Of a stretch of DNA of 64,000 nucleotides, positions 25,168 to 34,843 are shown in pieces. Position 1 is the first letter of the stretch. Each line of letters opens with the position of its first letter. The DNA comes from Acinetobacter corruptisaponis (GTDB lineage: Bacteria; Pseudomonadota; Gammaproteobacteria; Pseudomonadales; Moraxellaceae), in NCBI RefSeq assembly GCF_030053775.1, contig NZ_CP125669.1, positions 3,591,962-3,655,961 of the forward strand, read 5' to 3'. Position numbers and translations under genes: made by a program. Below the pieces are notes generated by a model. That model saw nothing but the letters and a program-made list of their open reading frames with translations. It was not told where the DNA came from and made no database searches.

Positions 25168-26034
25168 TTAGGGCTGTACAATTTCTAAACTATAGTCATC
25201 GAAGCTATTTTTACTTTTTGGAATGCTAAATTCAAATCTAAAAGGACTATTTGATGGAATGCGTTGAATGGTTTTTAAACTTTCAACCAGATAATCCTGT
25301 GGCTTGAGTGTGATGTCTGTCGTCACTTCTCCCTGATCTTTCAGAACCACCTTGATTGAAGGGAGCAATATGCTGTTTTCGTGGCGGTTGATCAGCACCC
25401 CTGCAAACTGGGTTTCATTCTTGCTGGTTTGTTTGAGTTTAACCTTTTCAAAACTGAGATATTTATATTGGTCATTCTGGGTTTTGCAGGTCAGCATGCC
25501 GCAGGCATAGTTAAACATTTTGTTTAAGGCAGGGCTATCGTGCATCAGTTTTGGATTGAACCATAAAATCTGGAACGCAAACACCAGAATCAGCGCGATA
25601 TTGCCAATTCCCCAAAGCGTGTAATAAAGCCACCCATGCTGTTTGGTGCTGTGATCATCATTATTATTAAGTAAAACATCTTCAGACAAATTCAAGTTAG
25701 GCAAGGCGGTCACTGGCTCTGTATTGAAATAATTTAGGTTGTTGAGATAGGTGAGCAGATCAATATTGGAGTTTTCAATTTTCTGGTCAAAAATACTTAA
25801 AATCTGCATTTGCTTTTCTGCAAATGAACTGTCTGGCTGAATCGACGAAAACAGTGAGCGGCTACTGGGTGTTGGCACAACTTCGCTTGTCTCGGATTCC
25901 AGTAAATTCGTCAGTGCGTTAAAGTTAATCACGCATTTTGGACAACAAACCATACCCTGTGCAACACTGAGCTGTGAAAGGGTCACTTTGTACACGGTCG
26001 AACATTTAGGGCAGCGGGTTTGTTTTTCACTCAT
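25168..26034 (-). CDS. MJ0042-type zinc-ribbon membrane protein with DUF3426-like domain
   Basis: The N-terminus is a zinc ribbon: RCPKCSTVYKVTLSQLSVAQ followed by a second CPKC 20 residues on. A single membrane helix (about residues 140-165, YTLWGIGNIALILVFAFQILWF) separates an Asn/Ser-rich cytoplasmic linker from a C-terminal beta-rich domain of the DUF3426 kind (LKQTSKNETQFAGVLINRHE, then PLKPQDYL-like turns). Function is unknown. It lies 14 bases after prmA on the same strand, a frequent pairing in proteobacteria. The TTG frame to 26052 overlaps prmA; ATG 26034 is preferred. Confidence 0.8.
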   Translation of the reverse strand: MSEKQTRCPKCSTVYKVTLSQLSVAQGMVCCPKCVINFNALTNLLESETSEVVPTPSSRSLFSSIQPDSSFAEKQMQILSIFDQKIENSNIDLLTYLNNLNYFNTEPVTALPNLNLSEDVLLNNNDDHSTKQHGWLYYTLWGIGNIALILVFAFQILWFNPKLMHDSPALNKMFNYACGMLTCKTQNDQYKYLSFEKVKLKQTSKNETQFAGVLINRHENSILLPSIKVVLKDQGEVTTDITLKPQDYLVESLKTIQRIPSNSPFRFEFSIPKSKNSFDDYSLEIVQP

Positions 26035-26048
26035 AAGTAACAATATTC

Positions 26049-26954
26049 TCAAATTGTTGTTTTACGTTTTCCAGAAATGCGGCACCAGTTCTCTTCACGC
26101 TTTTCGATCTCTAATATATCAAAAAACTCAGAGTAAACACTAGAAACATCAGCAACTTGCTCTTCGATTACACCAGCAAGTGCGAACTCACCCTCATTTT
26201 TAAGCAAAGTTGCGAATTCAGGCGCGAGTGCCATGAGCGGTGCAGCCAGAATATTCGCAACCAGGACGTCTGCCTGTTGTGGTTTGAATTCCTGATCAAA
26301 CTCTTCTGGCAAGCCCACATAAAGACGTTCCAGTACACCATTCAGTTCAGCGTTTTGTTTGGTTGCCAAAACAGCCTGAGGGTCAATATCTGTTGCATAA
26401 ACCTTTTTTGCACCCAGTAACAATGCCGCAACCCCTAAAATGCCTGAACCACAGCCATAGTCGATTACAACTTTATCTTTTACATCGGTTTTGCCCAACC
26501 ACTGTAAGCATAAAAAGGTACTGGCGTGGTTGCCTGTACCAAACGCTAAACCTGGGTCCAGCTTAATGTTAGTGGCATCCGCTTCAGGTGGTTCCAGCCA
26601 TTCAGGCACAATCCAATATTTCTCACCAATCTGAATTGGTTCATAGTAATCCATCCAGGCACGTTCCCAGACCTGATTTTCCAGATATTCATGGCGCATT
26701 GGCACATCTGGAAGTTGGGCCCTGAGAAAAGCCTCCAGGGTATCAACATCAATTGGATCATCTTCTTCCTGTTGATAAATACCCGTTACAATAACTTTAT
26801 TCCAGAGAGGGGTTTCTCCTGGTAAAGGCTCAAGCAATGCCTGATCTTCTGCATCATCCAGCGTTACGCTGACCGCTCCCAAAGAGAGTAACAGGGTTTC
26901 GGTAAGTTCAACTTGATGTTGATCAACAGTAATATGAATTTGTAGCCAGTTCAC
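26049..26954 (-). CDS. prmA: Ribosomal protein L11 methyltransferase
   Basis: PrmA methylates L11 at several amino groups using S-adenosylmethionine. The 301-residue length is standard. The N-terminal substrate-recognition domain holds [14 protein letters not shown] and an [16 protein letters not shown] block. The methyltransferase domain has [20 protein letters not shown], motif [21 protein letters not shown], motif [14 protein letters not shown] and the catalytic-loop NILAAPL. It is co-directional with the zinc-ribbon gene downstream. Confidence 0.97.
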   Translation of the reverse strand: MNWLQIHITVDQHQVELTETLLLSLGAVSVTLDDAEDQALLEPLPGETPLWNKVIVTGIYQQEEDDPIDVDTLEAFLRAQLPDVPMRHEYLENQVWERAWMDYYEPIQIGEKYWIVPEWLEPPEADATNIKLDPGLAFGTGNHASTFLCLQWLGKTDVKDKVVIDYGCGSGILGVAALLLGAKKVYATDIDPQAVLATKQNAELNGVLERLYVGLPEEFDQEFKPQQADVLVANILAAPLMALAPEFATLLKNEGEFALAGVIEEQVADVSSVYSEFFDILEIEKREENWCRISGKRKTTI

Positions 26955-27104
26955 AGGAAAACCTAAATTAATGTATTTGCAGTTATTGTAATGGATTCAA
27001 ACCCGTTAAAGGGATTATAAAATAAACAGATTACAATTTTAAGATGAAATATGTCGTGGCCAATTCTACCTATTTTATTGTGTTTTTTATATTTTTAGCT
27101 AATT

Positions 27105-27131
27105 AAAGGATACCCGAAATGGGTATCCTTT
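27105..27131 (-). terminator. Hairpin after the 125-aa secreted protein gene
   Basis: AAAGGATACCC and GGGTATCCTTT are perfect 11-bp arms around GAAAT. The U-tract on the minus strand is short (TTTAATT), so termination is probable rather than certain. Confidence 0.6.
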
Positions 27132-27147
27132 AGTCTAGTGCTTTAAA

Positions 27148-27525
27148 TTAAGGGGCAGTCTGTTCAACATCTGAATCTGAAACAGGCGGCGCTGGTTGCA
27201 TTGGAGGAACATCTACAGGCATAGGGGCACTGACAGGACGTGGCTCAGACTGGGTTTGCGACATGCGGCTCTGGGTTTCAGGCGTTGTACCCGCTGGTGG
27301 AGCAGGTGGCTGGAAAGCTAGTTTGCCAGCATCATCATTTTCACAAACACCGTTGAAAACAACACCCTTATAGGCAAATGAAACGGCATCGCCCTGTTTT
27401 TTACCTTTACATACCTGTTGATACTTCTGTGTTTGTGGGTCTTGAGTGGTTTTGGCATTCGCCTGAGCTGCAACGGTAAAACACAGACCACAAATCAGTG
27501 ATGAAAGTATAAGCTTCGTGTTCAT
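27148..27525 (-). CDS. Secreted proline-rich protein, 125 aa
   Basis: I do not recognise the family. A signal peptide of about 24 residues (MNTKLILSSLICGLCFTVAA then QANA) directs export. The mature part has a small globular segment with two cysteines (QVCKGKKQGDAVSFAYKGVV and GVCEND) that could form a disulfide. A Pro/Ala-rich tail (about residues 73-125, PPAPPAG and PPMQPAPP) looks like a flexible periplasmic spacer. It is monocistronic between prmA and mnmG, with its own hairpin. Confidence 0.75.
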   Translation of the reverse strand: MNTKLILSSLICGLCFTVAAQANAKTTQDPQTQKYQQVCKGKKQGDAVSFAYKGVVFNGVCENDDAGKLAFQPPAPPAGTTPETQSRMSQTQSEPRPVSAPMPVDVPPMQPAPPVSDSDVEQTAP

Positions 27526-27672
27526 ATCATTGTCCTAAGTATTTGTTATGCATGTTTTAGAATAAGAAATTCATCAAATAAAACAGTGGTGATCAAGTTA
27601 ATAATTATGGGGCGATGTGTTAAAAGTGCGATGAAAATGCAACATAACGTTTCTTTTTGTGTATTTAACAGC

Positions 27673-27743
27673 GATATCAAATTCTTGCGAGCGGCAAGAA
27701 TATCGACAGTTTTTGTCAACTTACTAGAAAAGTCCTGTATAAT
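27673..27743 (+). promoter_or_regulatory. mnmG promoter with upstream inverted repeat
   Basis: TATAAT at 27738-27743 lies 19 bases after TTGTCA (27713-27718), 34 bases before the mnmG start. Just upstream, ATTCTTGC (27681-27688) and GCAAGAAT (27694-27701) form an inverted repeat flanked by GATAT and ATATC, a plausible operator or UP-region structure. Confidence 0.5.
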
Positions 27744-27776
27744 ACTCTGTCATTTTTTGAATACACATTTACCACT

Positions 27777-29657
27777 ATGCACTATCCTAAAGTTTACGAC
27801 GTTATCGTGATTGGTGGCGGTCACGCTGGTACGGAAGCGGCACTGGCTGCTGCGCGTATGGGACGACAAACCTTATTGTTGACGCATAATATTGAAACTT
27901 TGGGGCAGATGAGCTGTAACCCAGCGATTGGTGGTATTGGTAAATCACATCTTGTTCGTGAGATTGATGCGCTTGGTGGTGCAATGGCGCTTGCGGCGGA
28001 TAAAGGTGGTATTCAGTTCCGTATTCTGAATTCGCGCAAGGGTGCGGCTGTACGTGCAACACGTGCACAGGCTGACCGTGTCCGTTATAAGGCTGCAATT
28101 CGTTATACGCTGGAAAATCAGGCAAACCTTGATATTTTCCAGCAAGCGGCGGATGACCTGATTGTTGAGGGAGATACCGTAAAAGGTGTCGTGACACAGA
28201 TGGGTATCCGTTTTGACACCAAAACGGTGGTGCTTACAACAGGAACATTCCTTGGTGGCGTAATCCATATTGGTTTGCAAAACTCAAGTGGTGGCCGTGC
28301 GGGCGATCCTCCATCGATTGCCTTAGCACATCGCCTACGTGAACTTAAACTTCCAGTGGGTCGCCTAAAAACAGGGACACCGCCCCGTATTGATGCTCGT
28401 AGCGTTGATTTCTCAGTAATGACGCCTCAACCAGGTGATTTCCCATCGCCAGTGATGTCATTTATGGGGGATGTGTCGATGCACCCTGAACAGGTGAATT
28501 GCTATATCACGCATACCAGTGAAAAAACCCATGATATTATTCGTGGTGGTCTGGATCGTTCACCGATGTATACAGGTGTAATTGAGGGTGTTGGCCCACG
28601 TTATTGCCCATCAATTGAAGATAAAATTCATCGTTTTGCTGATAAAGACTCACATCAGGTATTTCTTGAGCCTGAGGGGCTGGATACCCATGAGCTTTAT
28701 CCAAATGGTATTTCGACTTCATTGCCGTTTGATGTTCAGTTCAACTTGGTTCGTTCAATTCGTGGTATGGAAAATGCGCACATTTTGCGTCCTGGCTATG
28801 CGATTGAATATGACTATTTCAATCCACAGGCATTGAAGTTCACGCTTGAAACTAAAGCTATTCAAAACCTGTATTTTGCGGGTCAGATTAATGGTACGAC
28901 AGGATATGAGGAAGCGGGTGCCCAAGGTTTGCTTGCTGGACTGAACGCTGCCCGCCGTGCATGGGAGCAGGAAGAATGGACACCAAAACGTGATCAAGCC
29001 TATATGGGCGTGTTGGTGGATGACCTGATTACGTTGGGAACCAAAGAACCGTATCGTATGTTTACCTCTCGTGCAGAATATCGTTTGATGTTGCGTGAAG
29101 ATAATGCCGATCAGCGTTTAACCCCAATTGGCCGTGAACTTGGCTTGGTGGATGATGAGCGTTGGGCTGCCTATAGCGAGAAAATGGAAGCGGTTGAGCG
29201 TGAAACTTCCCGTTTGCAGCATTTATGGGCTGCACCAAACAATCCAATGGGCAAAAAATTTGTTGAAATGACGGGTGCTGACCTGAGCAAGGAATGTAGT
29301 GCGATTGATTTGCTGAAACGTCCAAATATCAATTTCAGTCAAATTGCTGAATTGACGGGTTCGGAAGTGTCTGAGCAGGTGGGTGAGCAAATCGAGATTG
29401 CGGTGAAGTATGAGGGTTATATTAACCGTCAGCATGATGATGTTGCACAAATGAAGCGTCTTGAGGAAACCAGGATTCCTGATGATTTTGAATATGATGG
29501 TGTTTCAGGTCTGTCCCGTGAAATTACACAGAAGTTGAAAACCGTACGTCCAGAAACGTTGGCACAGGCCAGTCGTATTCCTGGCGTAACACCTGCCGCG
29601 GTTCAGTTGGTGATGATTACAATCCGTAAAAACAATATGGCGAAAAAGTCAGCATAA
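27777..29657 (+). CDS. mnmG: tRNA uridine-5-carboxymethylaminomethyl modification enzyme
   Basis: MnmG, an FAD enzyme, works with MnmE to modify wobble U34 of several tRNAs. The 626 residues are typical. FAD-binding: [20 protein letters not shown] at residues 5-24, followed by [20 protein letters not shown] and the RVRYKAAIR block. Further signatures: [12 protein letters not shown], the [20 protein letters not shown] block with PQ-L, and [19 protein letters not shown]. The Shine-Dalgarno is weak, but ATG 27777 matches the family start. Confidence 0.98.
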   Translation: MHYPKVYDVIVIGGGHAGTEAALAAARMGRQTLLLTHNIETLGQMSCNPAIGGIGKSHLVREIDALGGAMALAADKGGIQFRILNSRKGAAVRATRAQADRVRYKAAIRYTLENQANLDIFQQAADDLIVEGDTVKGVVTQMGIRFDTKTVVLTTGTFLGGVIHIGLQNSSGGRAGDPPSIALAHRLRELKLPVGRLKTGTPPRIDARSVDFSVMTPQPGDFPSPVMSFMGDVSMHPEQVNCYITHTSEKTHDIIRGGLDRSPMYTGVIEGVGPRYCPSIEDKIHRFADKDSHQVFLEPEGLDTHELYPNGISTSLPFDVQFNLVRSIRGMENAHILRPGYAIEYDYFNPQALKFTLETKAIQNLYFAGQINGTTGYEEAGAQGLLAGLNAARRAWEQEEWTPKRDQAYMGVLVDDLITLGTKEPYRMFTSRAEYRLMLREDNADQRLTPIGRELGLVDDERWAAYSEKMEAVERETSRLQHLWAAPNNPMGKKFVEMTGADLSKECSAIDLLKRPNINFSQIAELTGSEVSEQVGEQIEIAVKYEGYINRQHDDVAQMKRLEETRIPDDFEYDGVSGLSREITQKLKTVRPETLAQASRIPGVTPAAVQLVMITIRKNNMAKKSA

Positions 29658-29692
29658 TTTCTGACTATAAGCGATATAAGATCAATATTGAA

Positions 29693-29722
29693 AACACCCT
29701 TTAATGAAAAGGGTGTTTTTTT
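29693..29722 (+). terminator. Terminator after mnmG
   Basis: AACACCCTTT (29693-29702) and AAAGGGTGTT (29708-29717) pair perfectly and are followed by a T-run. Confidence 0.9.
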
Positions 29723-29766
29723 ATTGGCTTATTTAAATCTTTAGTATGTGGCTTAGGTATATTTAG

Positions 29767-30099
29767 ATGAAAAACTTGATATTTTTATTTGTTGCAATTA
29801 TAGCGGAAGTCATTGCAACCTCAGCTTTAAAAAGTAGTGAGGGTTTTACCAAACCAATTGCCTCAATCATTGTGGTGCTGGGCTATATCATTGCATTTTA
29901 TTGTTTGTCACTTACGCTGAAAACTATTCCTGTTGGGATTGCCTATGCCATTTGGTCAGGGGTAGGTATTGTTCTGGTGACGACAATAGCGTGGATTGTA
30001 TTTGGCCAGAAGCTGGATATCTGGGGAATTGTTGGCATTGCATTGATTATGAGCGGTGTTCTTGTCCTGAATTTGTTGTCGAAAACAAGTTCCCACTAA
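29767..30099 (+). CDS. SMR-family multidrug efflux protein, QacE/EmrE-like
   Basis: This is a small multidrug resistance pump: an inner-membrane antiparallel dimer exchanging protons for quaternary ammonium and other cationic compounds. It has 110 residues and four helices. The proton/drug-binding Glu14 is in [20 protein letters not shown]; the GIAYAIWSG segment of helix 3 and the VLNLLSK end are also family hallmarks. From memory, the pattern is closer to integron-borne QacE (also 110 residues, same [13 protein letters not shown] and LNLLSK) than to Acinetobacter AbeS, but it sits in plain chromosome. No regulator is adjacent. Confidence 0.9.
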   Translation: MKNLIFLFVAIIAEVIATSALKSSEGFTKPIASIIVVLGYIIAFYCLSLTLKTIPVGIAYAIWSGVGIVLVTTIAWIVFGQKLDIWGIVGIALIMSGVLVLNLLSKTSSH

Positions 30100-30142
30100 T
30101 CTTCTAAAACCGAGTCCAAGTGCCAGCCTAGTTTTAGAAGAT
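30099..30142. terminator. 12-bp inverted repeat between convergent genes
   Basis: ATCTTCTAAAAC (30099-30110) and GTTTTAGAAGAT (30131-30142) are exact complements with a 20-base loop. No strong U-tract follows on either strand; a bidirectional terminator is the simplest reading. Confidence 0.45.
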
Positions 30143-30167
30143 ATGATACAAGCGAATACATCTTAAT

Positions 30168-30791
30168 TTATAACGCCACCTCAATTCCCTGACGTAGATT
30201 CAACTGATCAAGCTGGGTGTTTGCATCAATCTTCGCATAGGCTTTGGGTAATAAACGGCGTGCAGCTCGATTAACTCTTTTTTCTAACCATTTTGGTATT
30301 TTTATTGCCAAAGGATTGGTTTCTGTCACGGATACATCGGTCATTACCCGTGTTCCCATAATGTAGTCAAACCAGGGTTTCGTTACACACCAATTAGCAT
30401 TCTGGTTGCTGGTCATGTGATGGTCATAATGCCAGGGGATACGTTTCTTTGCGTATTCGGGATCCAGGTGTGACTTTGCATGAACTTTCCAGTAGTTCCA
30501 GATGCCGTAATACAAACCCGCAGTAAAGAAAGGCGCAACTGGAAGAAAAATGGTGGCTGCTGCCGTTAAGCCAATCAAAGCCGTTTTCTCATTATAAATC
30601 TCAGCGTTTTTAAACATGGATTCAGCATAACCCTCATCATGAAAGCCATTTAAACGGGCACGTTTATGATGGGCGATATGGGTAAAGAATGGGCTGTTTC
30701 TATTCTTGCTTGGAAATTCATGTAGCCAAACCTTGTGAAAATACCACTCCATGCCATTTGCAACAAAAATACCTGCTGGAAAACCGATCAT
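30168..30791 (-). CDS. Fatty-acid hydroxylase / sterol-desaturase superfamily membrane protein
   Basis: This is a di-iron membrane hydroxylase-type protein; the substrate is unknown. The 207 residues carry the spaced histidine motifs: EWYFHKVWLH, the HIAHHKRAR block near residue 42, HAKSH and a C-terminal WHYDHHMTSNQNANWCV. Hydrophobic segments lie at the N-terminus (GFPAGIFVANGME) and at about 72-100 (LIGLTAAATIFLPVAPFFTAGLYY). AGAGG precedes ATG 30791. The neighbouring AraC-type regulator on the same strand may control it. Such proteins modify lipids, sterols or carotenoids; no choice is possible here. Confidence 0.78.
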   Translation of the reverse strand: MIGFPAGIFVANGMEWYFHKVWLHEFPSKNRNSPFFTHIAHHKRARLNGFHDEGYAESMFKNAEIYNEKTALIGLTAAATIFLPVAPFFTAGLYYGIWNYWKVHAKSHLDPEYAKKRIPWHYDHHMTSNQNANWCVTKPWFDYIMGTRVMTDVSVTETNPLAIKIPKWLEKRVNRAARRLLPKAYAKIDANTQLDQLNLRQGIEVAL

Positions 30792-30887
30792 GCTAGATTA
30801 CCTCTTAAAACATGAATTAGAGTCTAAAAACAATAGGCTGAAATTGTTTGACTGAATTGCAGGTTTTTTCCTGCCTATAAAATCAAG

Positions 30888-31886
30888 TCAAGCCTGTTTT
30901 CTTTGTCGATAGGCGCTTGGTGTTTCTCCAGTCCAGCGTTTGAATGCCCTGGAAAATGCGGAGGGTTCTGAAAAGCCTGTTAAATAGACAATCTGGTCAA
31001 TCGATTCCTGTGTATGTGAAAGTAATCGTCGGGCAAGGCGTTCCCGATAATGTGCAATCACTTTTTCATAGGTTGTGTTCAGTAGTTGTAAATCGGCCCT
31101 TAAACTGCGTGCGCTACGGTTTAAACGTTTAGCCACAATATTCTGGTCGAACTCACCTGACTCAAGTATTCCACTGGCCAGAATCTTTTCAATGTCATGG
31201 ATGAGCTGGTGTTTATTAAGCAGCTCAAGTTGTGTTTCGGCAAGCGATTCATGGATTTTGAGCAATTCAGGCTCATGGGCAGGAGATGGGTAAGATAGCA
31301 GTGTTGAATGAAAACAAATACAACCATCCGTTTGTCCCAGCCTGACATCACATCCCCATATCTTTTTATATTCTTCCAGCTCTGCACCATGCTGATACGG
31401 CAGCCAGATTTCTGTGGGAGCAAAATTGTTTTCACTGATATATTTAAAAAAATTTAGCAAGATGCCAATCGCACATTCCAGATAATGCCGAACAGAATGA
31501 TTTAGTCCAGAAATTGAAACAGTGTTCCCATCAAGTTTCAGTGTAAAAGACATGGCGTTGGTGAGTAGGGCTTGATAGCGCATTGTCCTTTGCAGGCCCT
31601 CACCAAAGGTTGGGCTACTGAGAAATAGATATTCAATCACCTGACCACGAAATGGGGGTACATTTGCACCGACATGCAGGCCAATATCCTGATCCCGACT
31701 AATTTCTTCAGCAGCCAACCAAAAACGTTGCTGGGTTGAATTATCACGGCGAACAAATTTGTCTGGTGGCTGGTCGGGTAAGTGCACACTGGCAAAGATT
31801 GCGGCAGCATCAAGATTCATTTTTTGCATGGTCTGGTACACCATCCATAAAAAGACGCCTGCATCACTGGTGTTTTCTGAGCTCAT
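30888..31886 (-). CDS. AraC-family transcriptional regulator
   Basis: The 332-residue protein has the layout of the OruR/ArgR-like AraC group: a long N-terminal ligand domain (about 1-200, of the arabinose-binding-like type with EISRDQDIGLHVGANVPP) and a C-terminal double helix-turn-helix (about 230-330). The second HTH is clear: ESIDQIVYLTGFSEPSAFSR followed by AFKRWTGETPSAYRQ. The first HTH contains VAKRLNRSARSLRADL. It lies 96 bases upstream of the hydroxylase-like gene in the same direction, a likely target. Confidence 0.88.
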   Translation of the reverse strand: MSSENTSDAGVFLWMVYQTMQKMNLDAAAIFASVHLPDQPPDKFVRRDNSTQQRFWLAAEEISRDQDIGLHVGANVPPFRGQVIEYLFLSSPTFGEGLQRTMRYQALLTNAMSFTLKLDGNTVSISGLNHSVRHYLECAIGILLNFFKYISENNFAPTEIWLPYQHGAELEEYKKIWGCDVRLGQTDGCICFHSTLLSYPSPAHEPELLKIHESLAETQLELLNKHQLIHDIEKILASGILESGEFDQNIVAKRLNRSARSLRADLQLLNTTYEKVIAHYRERLARRLLSHTQESIDQIVYLTGFSEPSAFSRAFKRWTGETPSAYRQRKQA

Positions 31887-31971
31887 AAAACGGGATAAAT
31901 ATGGATTTTAAAACAATATACTATGTTATTTTTATGATAGGAACTGATTGTAATTGGAATAAAGGAATCAA

Positions 31972-32004
31972 AGGCACTTACAAAAAATGTAAATGTAAGT
32001 GCCT
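31972..32004 (-). terminator. Hairpin after the DUF4198 gene
   Basis: AGGCACTTAC and GTAAGTGCCT pair perfectly (10 bp, 13-base loop) just past the stop at 32012. A short TTTGATT follows on the minus strand. Confidence 0.55.
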
Positions 32005-32011
32005 GAATGGC

Positions 32012-32920
32012 TTACTCCGTCACTTCAACGGTAACGCTGTAGGTATAGCTTTGAGCAACAGGTGGCTTGGTATTGTCATTGCCAGCTTCTGGATAAGCTG
32101 TTGTGATTAAATAGATACCTGCTTCATTGAATTTAACTTCAACTTCACCTTTGGCATTGGTTTTTACATGCGGCTGTTCACGTTTTACATTTGGCTGGTA
32201 GCTGCTTGCACCTTTAAATACATCAACTTCCAGGTTTGGAACTGGTTTGCCATCGAGCAGAACCTGGGCTTTTAATGATTCACCAGAATAAAGCTCATTT
32301 GGATGGGTCAGGAACTTGAACTCAAAACCTTTATTGGTCACTGCTGGAACAGGGCTTGGCTTGCCTTTGGTCACAAAACTTTCAGCAATATAGGTATTGA
32401 TAGTCTGTGCCGTTTTCGCATTGGCTGGAATCTGGTCTTCAGCAATGAAGCGTGGTGGCTGATTTGCTGGCGCCTGCTGAGGTGCCTTTTGTTCTGGATT
32501 GTCCCGTTTCTCTGCGTTGGCAGCTTGTGGCGGCATTGGATTTGCATTTGCAGGACGAGGTGCACGGACACGTAACCAGCGACCATCAATCAACGCATAT
32601 TTGCTTGGCATACCAGCCGCATCCTGAGTACGAATACGGTAAGTCCCTTCATTCGCCAAATTAAACTCACCAATGTTGAATTTTTTTAACTCTGCCGCTG
32701 GGTTGACTGTTTCAGTCTTGCCATCAGGGGCTGTGATTTGATAAGTCGTTTTAAAGTTACGGCTTGCAACGAAAAATTTTTCTACGGTAATGCCACTTTG
32801 GAAACTTACATTGTCAGATTTGCTGTCAAATACTTCTGGTAATACAAAAGGGCTGGCGGTATGGGCAAAGCCAAGGGTCGGCAGGGCAGAAAGCAAGGCG
32901 AGGCTAAGCAAATGGCGCAT
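32012..32920 (-). CDS. Periplasmic DUF4198-type protein
   Basis: The protein is exported (302 residues): a signal peptide MRHLLSLALLSALPTLGFAHT is cut near residue 20, leaving a histidine at the mature end as in many metal-related periplasmic proteins. An N-terminal domain (about 20-125) is followed by a Pro/Ala/Gln-rich linker (~125-165). A C-terminal Ig-like DUF4198 domain (~185-300) has NELYSGESLKAQVLLDGKPV and the TNAKGEVEVKFNEAGIYLIT block. ATG 32920 has AGGAAATC upstream. It diverges from the ApbE-fusion gene across a Fur-box-like site, which suggests iron control; the role is unknown. Confidence 0.8.
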   Translation of the reverse strand: MRHLLSLALLSALPTLGFAHTASPFVLPEVFDSKSDNVSFQSGITVEKFFVASRNFKTTYQITAPDGKTETVNPAAELKKFNIGEFNLANEGTYRIRTQDAAGMPSKYALIDGRWLRVRAPRPANANPMPPQAANAEKRDNPEQKAPQQAPANQPPRFIAEDQIPANAKTAQTINTYIAESFVTKGKPSPVPAVTNKGFEFKFLTHPNELYSGESLKAQVLLDGKPVPNLEVDVFKGASSYQPNVKREQPHVKTNAKGEVEVKFNEAGIYLITTAYPEAGNDNTKPPVAQSYTYSVTVEVTE

Positions 32921-33241
32921 ATAAAGATTTCCTAAATAATTAAACAAAATGCAAAAGAATTGCTACAATTTACTTGATAACGAGTATCAGTTGCAATATT
33001 ATTTCGATAAATTTTTAGTCATTGTGCCGCCTGCTCAGGCATTCTGACTTAAAAATATTTCGCCTGTTTATTATTATTTAAAACTATGAAGAAATTATTG
33101 ATTTTACTTAAAAATCACCATTATTTCTTTGCATAGCCTTAAATAGTGAACCTGAACAGGAATTCAGATAAAGTTAGTCATTTGCCATAAATCTTTCCAG
33201 TACGTTGATTTAGGCAAATCCTAGAGAATGGAACCCTGCGT
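32921..33241. other. 321-base divergent promoter region of the iron island
   Basis: This contains the Fur-like site at 32974-32989. A 16-codon ATG frame near 33087 has no ribosome site and is not called. Nothing else is recognised. Confidence 0.45.
32974..32989. promoter_or_regulatory. Fur-box-like palindrome
   Basis: TTGATAACGAGTATCA is a TGATA/TATCA palindrome resembling half of the 19-bp Fur consensus. It lies 54 bases upstream of the DUF4198 gene, in the divergent region it shares with the ApbE-DUF2271 gene. Confidence 0.45.
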
Positions 33242-34807
33242 ATGTCATCAACTCAACTTTTTCGCCCAGTTCAGATAATCTTCCGTTTATCACCGTTGAT
33301 GGCAGCCTTGGCTGTATTTATCTCGCCAATCACGGCAGTTCAAGCAAATGAAACAACCTCAACTATAAATAAGCTGGAAGCACCTGTTCAGTTACCAAGC
33401 TATCGTTTTCATCAGGACCATGTTTTAGGAACCTCTTTAGATGTTGTGGTGACCACAGCAAACCAGAAAGATGCAGAAAAGGCCTTACAGGCAATCCAGA
33501 CCGAAATTGCCCGACTTGACCAGATTTTATCGGTTTGGCGTGATGACAGTGAAATTAGCCAACTGAACCGTGAACAAAAAATTTCGGCTTCATCAGAGCT
33601 GTATGATGTGATTGCAGCCTGTGAGCAATGGCGCAGTGCAACCTGTGGTGGCTTTGACGCGCGTTTAGGTCAACTGATCAGCCTGTGGGAAAACAGCAAT
33701 CATGTTCAAAAGCTGGATGATCAGACTCAGGAAGCATTGCTACAACAGCTAAAAACACAAAGTATTGAGTTAAATCCACAGACCAAACAAATTACGCTGG
33801 CTCCAGCCATTAAGGTTGCTCCAGATGCCTATGCAAAAGGCTATGTGATTGACCGTGCCTTGGTTGCGGCACAGCAGGCTGTTCCGCATTTGCAGGGTGT
33901 CCTGATTGATATTGGTGGTGATATGCGTGTTTGGGGACAGTCTCCACAACAGGCAGGCTGGAAAATTGGTATCCAGAACCCAAATGAACGTTTTGATAAT
34001 GCGGCACCAGCACAGGTCCTCAATGTTAAGGATCAGGCTGTGGCGTTCAGTGGTCAGGGTTATCGTGATCTTGCGGGACAATCTCATCTACTTAACCCAC
34101 ATACAGGTAAGCCTGTGCAAACAGTGGAACAGTGTGTGGTTGTGGGGCAATGCGCCGCCGATGCCGATGCCTTGGCAACCGCTTTAACTGCAATGCCTGC
34201 GCATGAGGGGATTCAGTTGATTGAACAACTGGTGGGATATGAGGCGCAACTGGTCAGCACTGATGGAACACAGTATCAAAGCTCTGGCTGGTCAACACTG
34301 TTAGATGCCAATCAGCCAGCCATCATGCGCCATGTTGCGGCAGGTGGAGCGGCAACCGCATGGCCAAAAGGCTATCAGGCACAGATTGAAGTCAATATTC
34401 CAAAAATTGCGGTAGACAACTATCGTGCGCCGTATGTATCGGTATGGGTGACAGATGCCAATAAGAAACTGGTCCGTACCATTGCGGTTTGGGGTAAGGA
34501 TGAAAAATGGATCAACTCCAACTATGTCTGGTGGCGCCGTTATGGCCGTCAAATGCCAAATCTGGATGCAGTGGCGAAGCCATCACGTCAACCTGGTCAA
34601 TATAAATTGGCCTGGGATGGCAAGGATGAAGAGGGCAAGGCAGTGAATGCGGGTAAATATCTGATCCATATCGAAACCTCACGTGAGCATGGTGATCACT
34701 CTTATCAAACCATTGAATTGGATGTTGCACCAAAAGCCGCCACCCAAACGCTTCCTGCACAGGCAGAAATTGGTATTGTTAAATTGAACTTCCAACGTGG
34801 TGCTTAA
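33242..34807 (+). CDS. ApbE-like flavin transferase fused to DUF2271 domain
   Basis: Exported fusion protein, 521 residues. After a signal peptide (about 1-35) comes an ApbE-type FMN transferase domain (~50-340). It shows HVLGTSLDVVV at the start, LDQILSVWRDDSEISQLNR, the DAYAKGYVIDRAL helix, the LIDIGGDMRVWG loop, SHLLNPHTGKPV and the metal/FAD Asp region CAADADALATAL. A DUF2271 domain follows (~365-490): APYVSVWVTDANKKLVRTIA, WINSNYVWWRRYGR and GKYLIHIETSREHGDHSY. ApbE proteins attach FMN to Thr/Ser of periplasmic redox proteins. The flanking genes encode a PepSY-type protein and a flavoreductase, consistent with a transmembrane electron-delivery unit. Confidence 0.85.
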   Translation: MSSTQLFRPVQIIFRLSPLMAALAVFISPITAVQANETTSTINKLEAPVQLPSYRFHQDHVLGTSLDVVVTTANQKDAEKALQAIQTEIARLDQILSVWRDDSEISQLNREQKISASSELYDVIAACEQWRSATCGGFDARLGQLISLWENSNHVQKLDDQTQEALLQQLKTQSIELNPQTKQITLAPAIKVAPDAYAKGYVIDRALVAAQQAVPHLQGVLIDIGGDMRVWGQSPQQAGWKIGIQNPNERFDNAAPAQVLNVKDQAVAFSGQGYRDLAGQSHLLNPHTGKPVQTVEQCVVVGQCAADADALATALTAMPAHEGIQLIEQLVGYEAQLVSTDGTQYQSSGWSTLLDANQPAIMRHVAAGGAATAWPKGYQAQIEVNIPKIAVDNYRAPYVSVWVTDANKKLVRTIAVWGKDEKWINSNYVWWRRYGRQMPNLDAVAKPSRQPGQYKLAWDGKDEEGKAVNAGKYLIHIETSREHGDHSYQTIELDVAPKAATQTLPAQAEIGIVKLNFQRGA

Positions 34808-34843
34808 TTTAATTTCTTCCTGAATCCATGAGAGGCTTGTCTC

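Noticed and set aside
25002..25229. 75-codon plus-strand frame between fis and the zinc-ribbon gene
   Set aside because: It has a GTG start without a ribosome site, a Phe-rich translation caused by a T-run, and overlaps the end of the zinc-ribbon gene.
30099..30142. Possible integron attC site after the QacE-like gene
   Set aside because: The arms end in GTTTTAG rather than the GTTRRRY core, the loop lacks the L boxes, and there is no integrase nearby.
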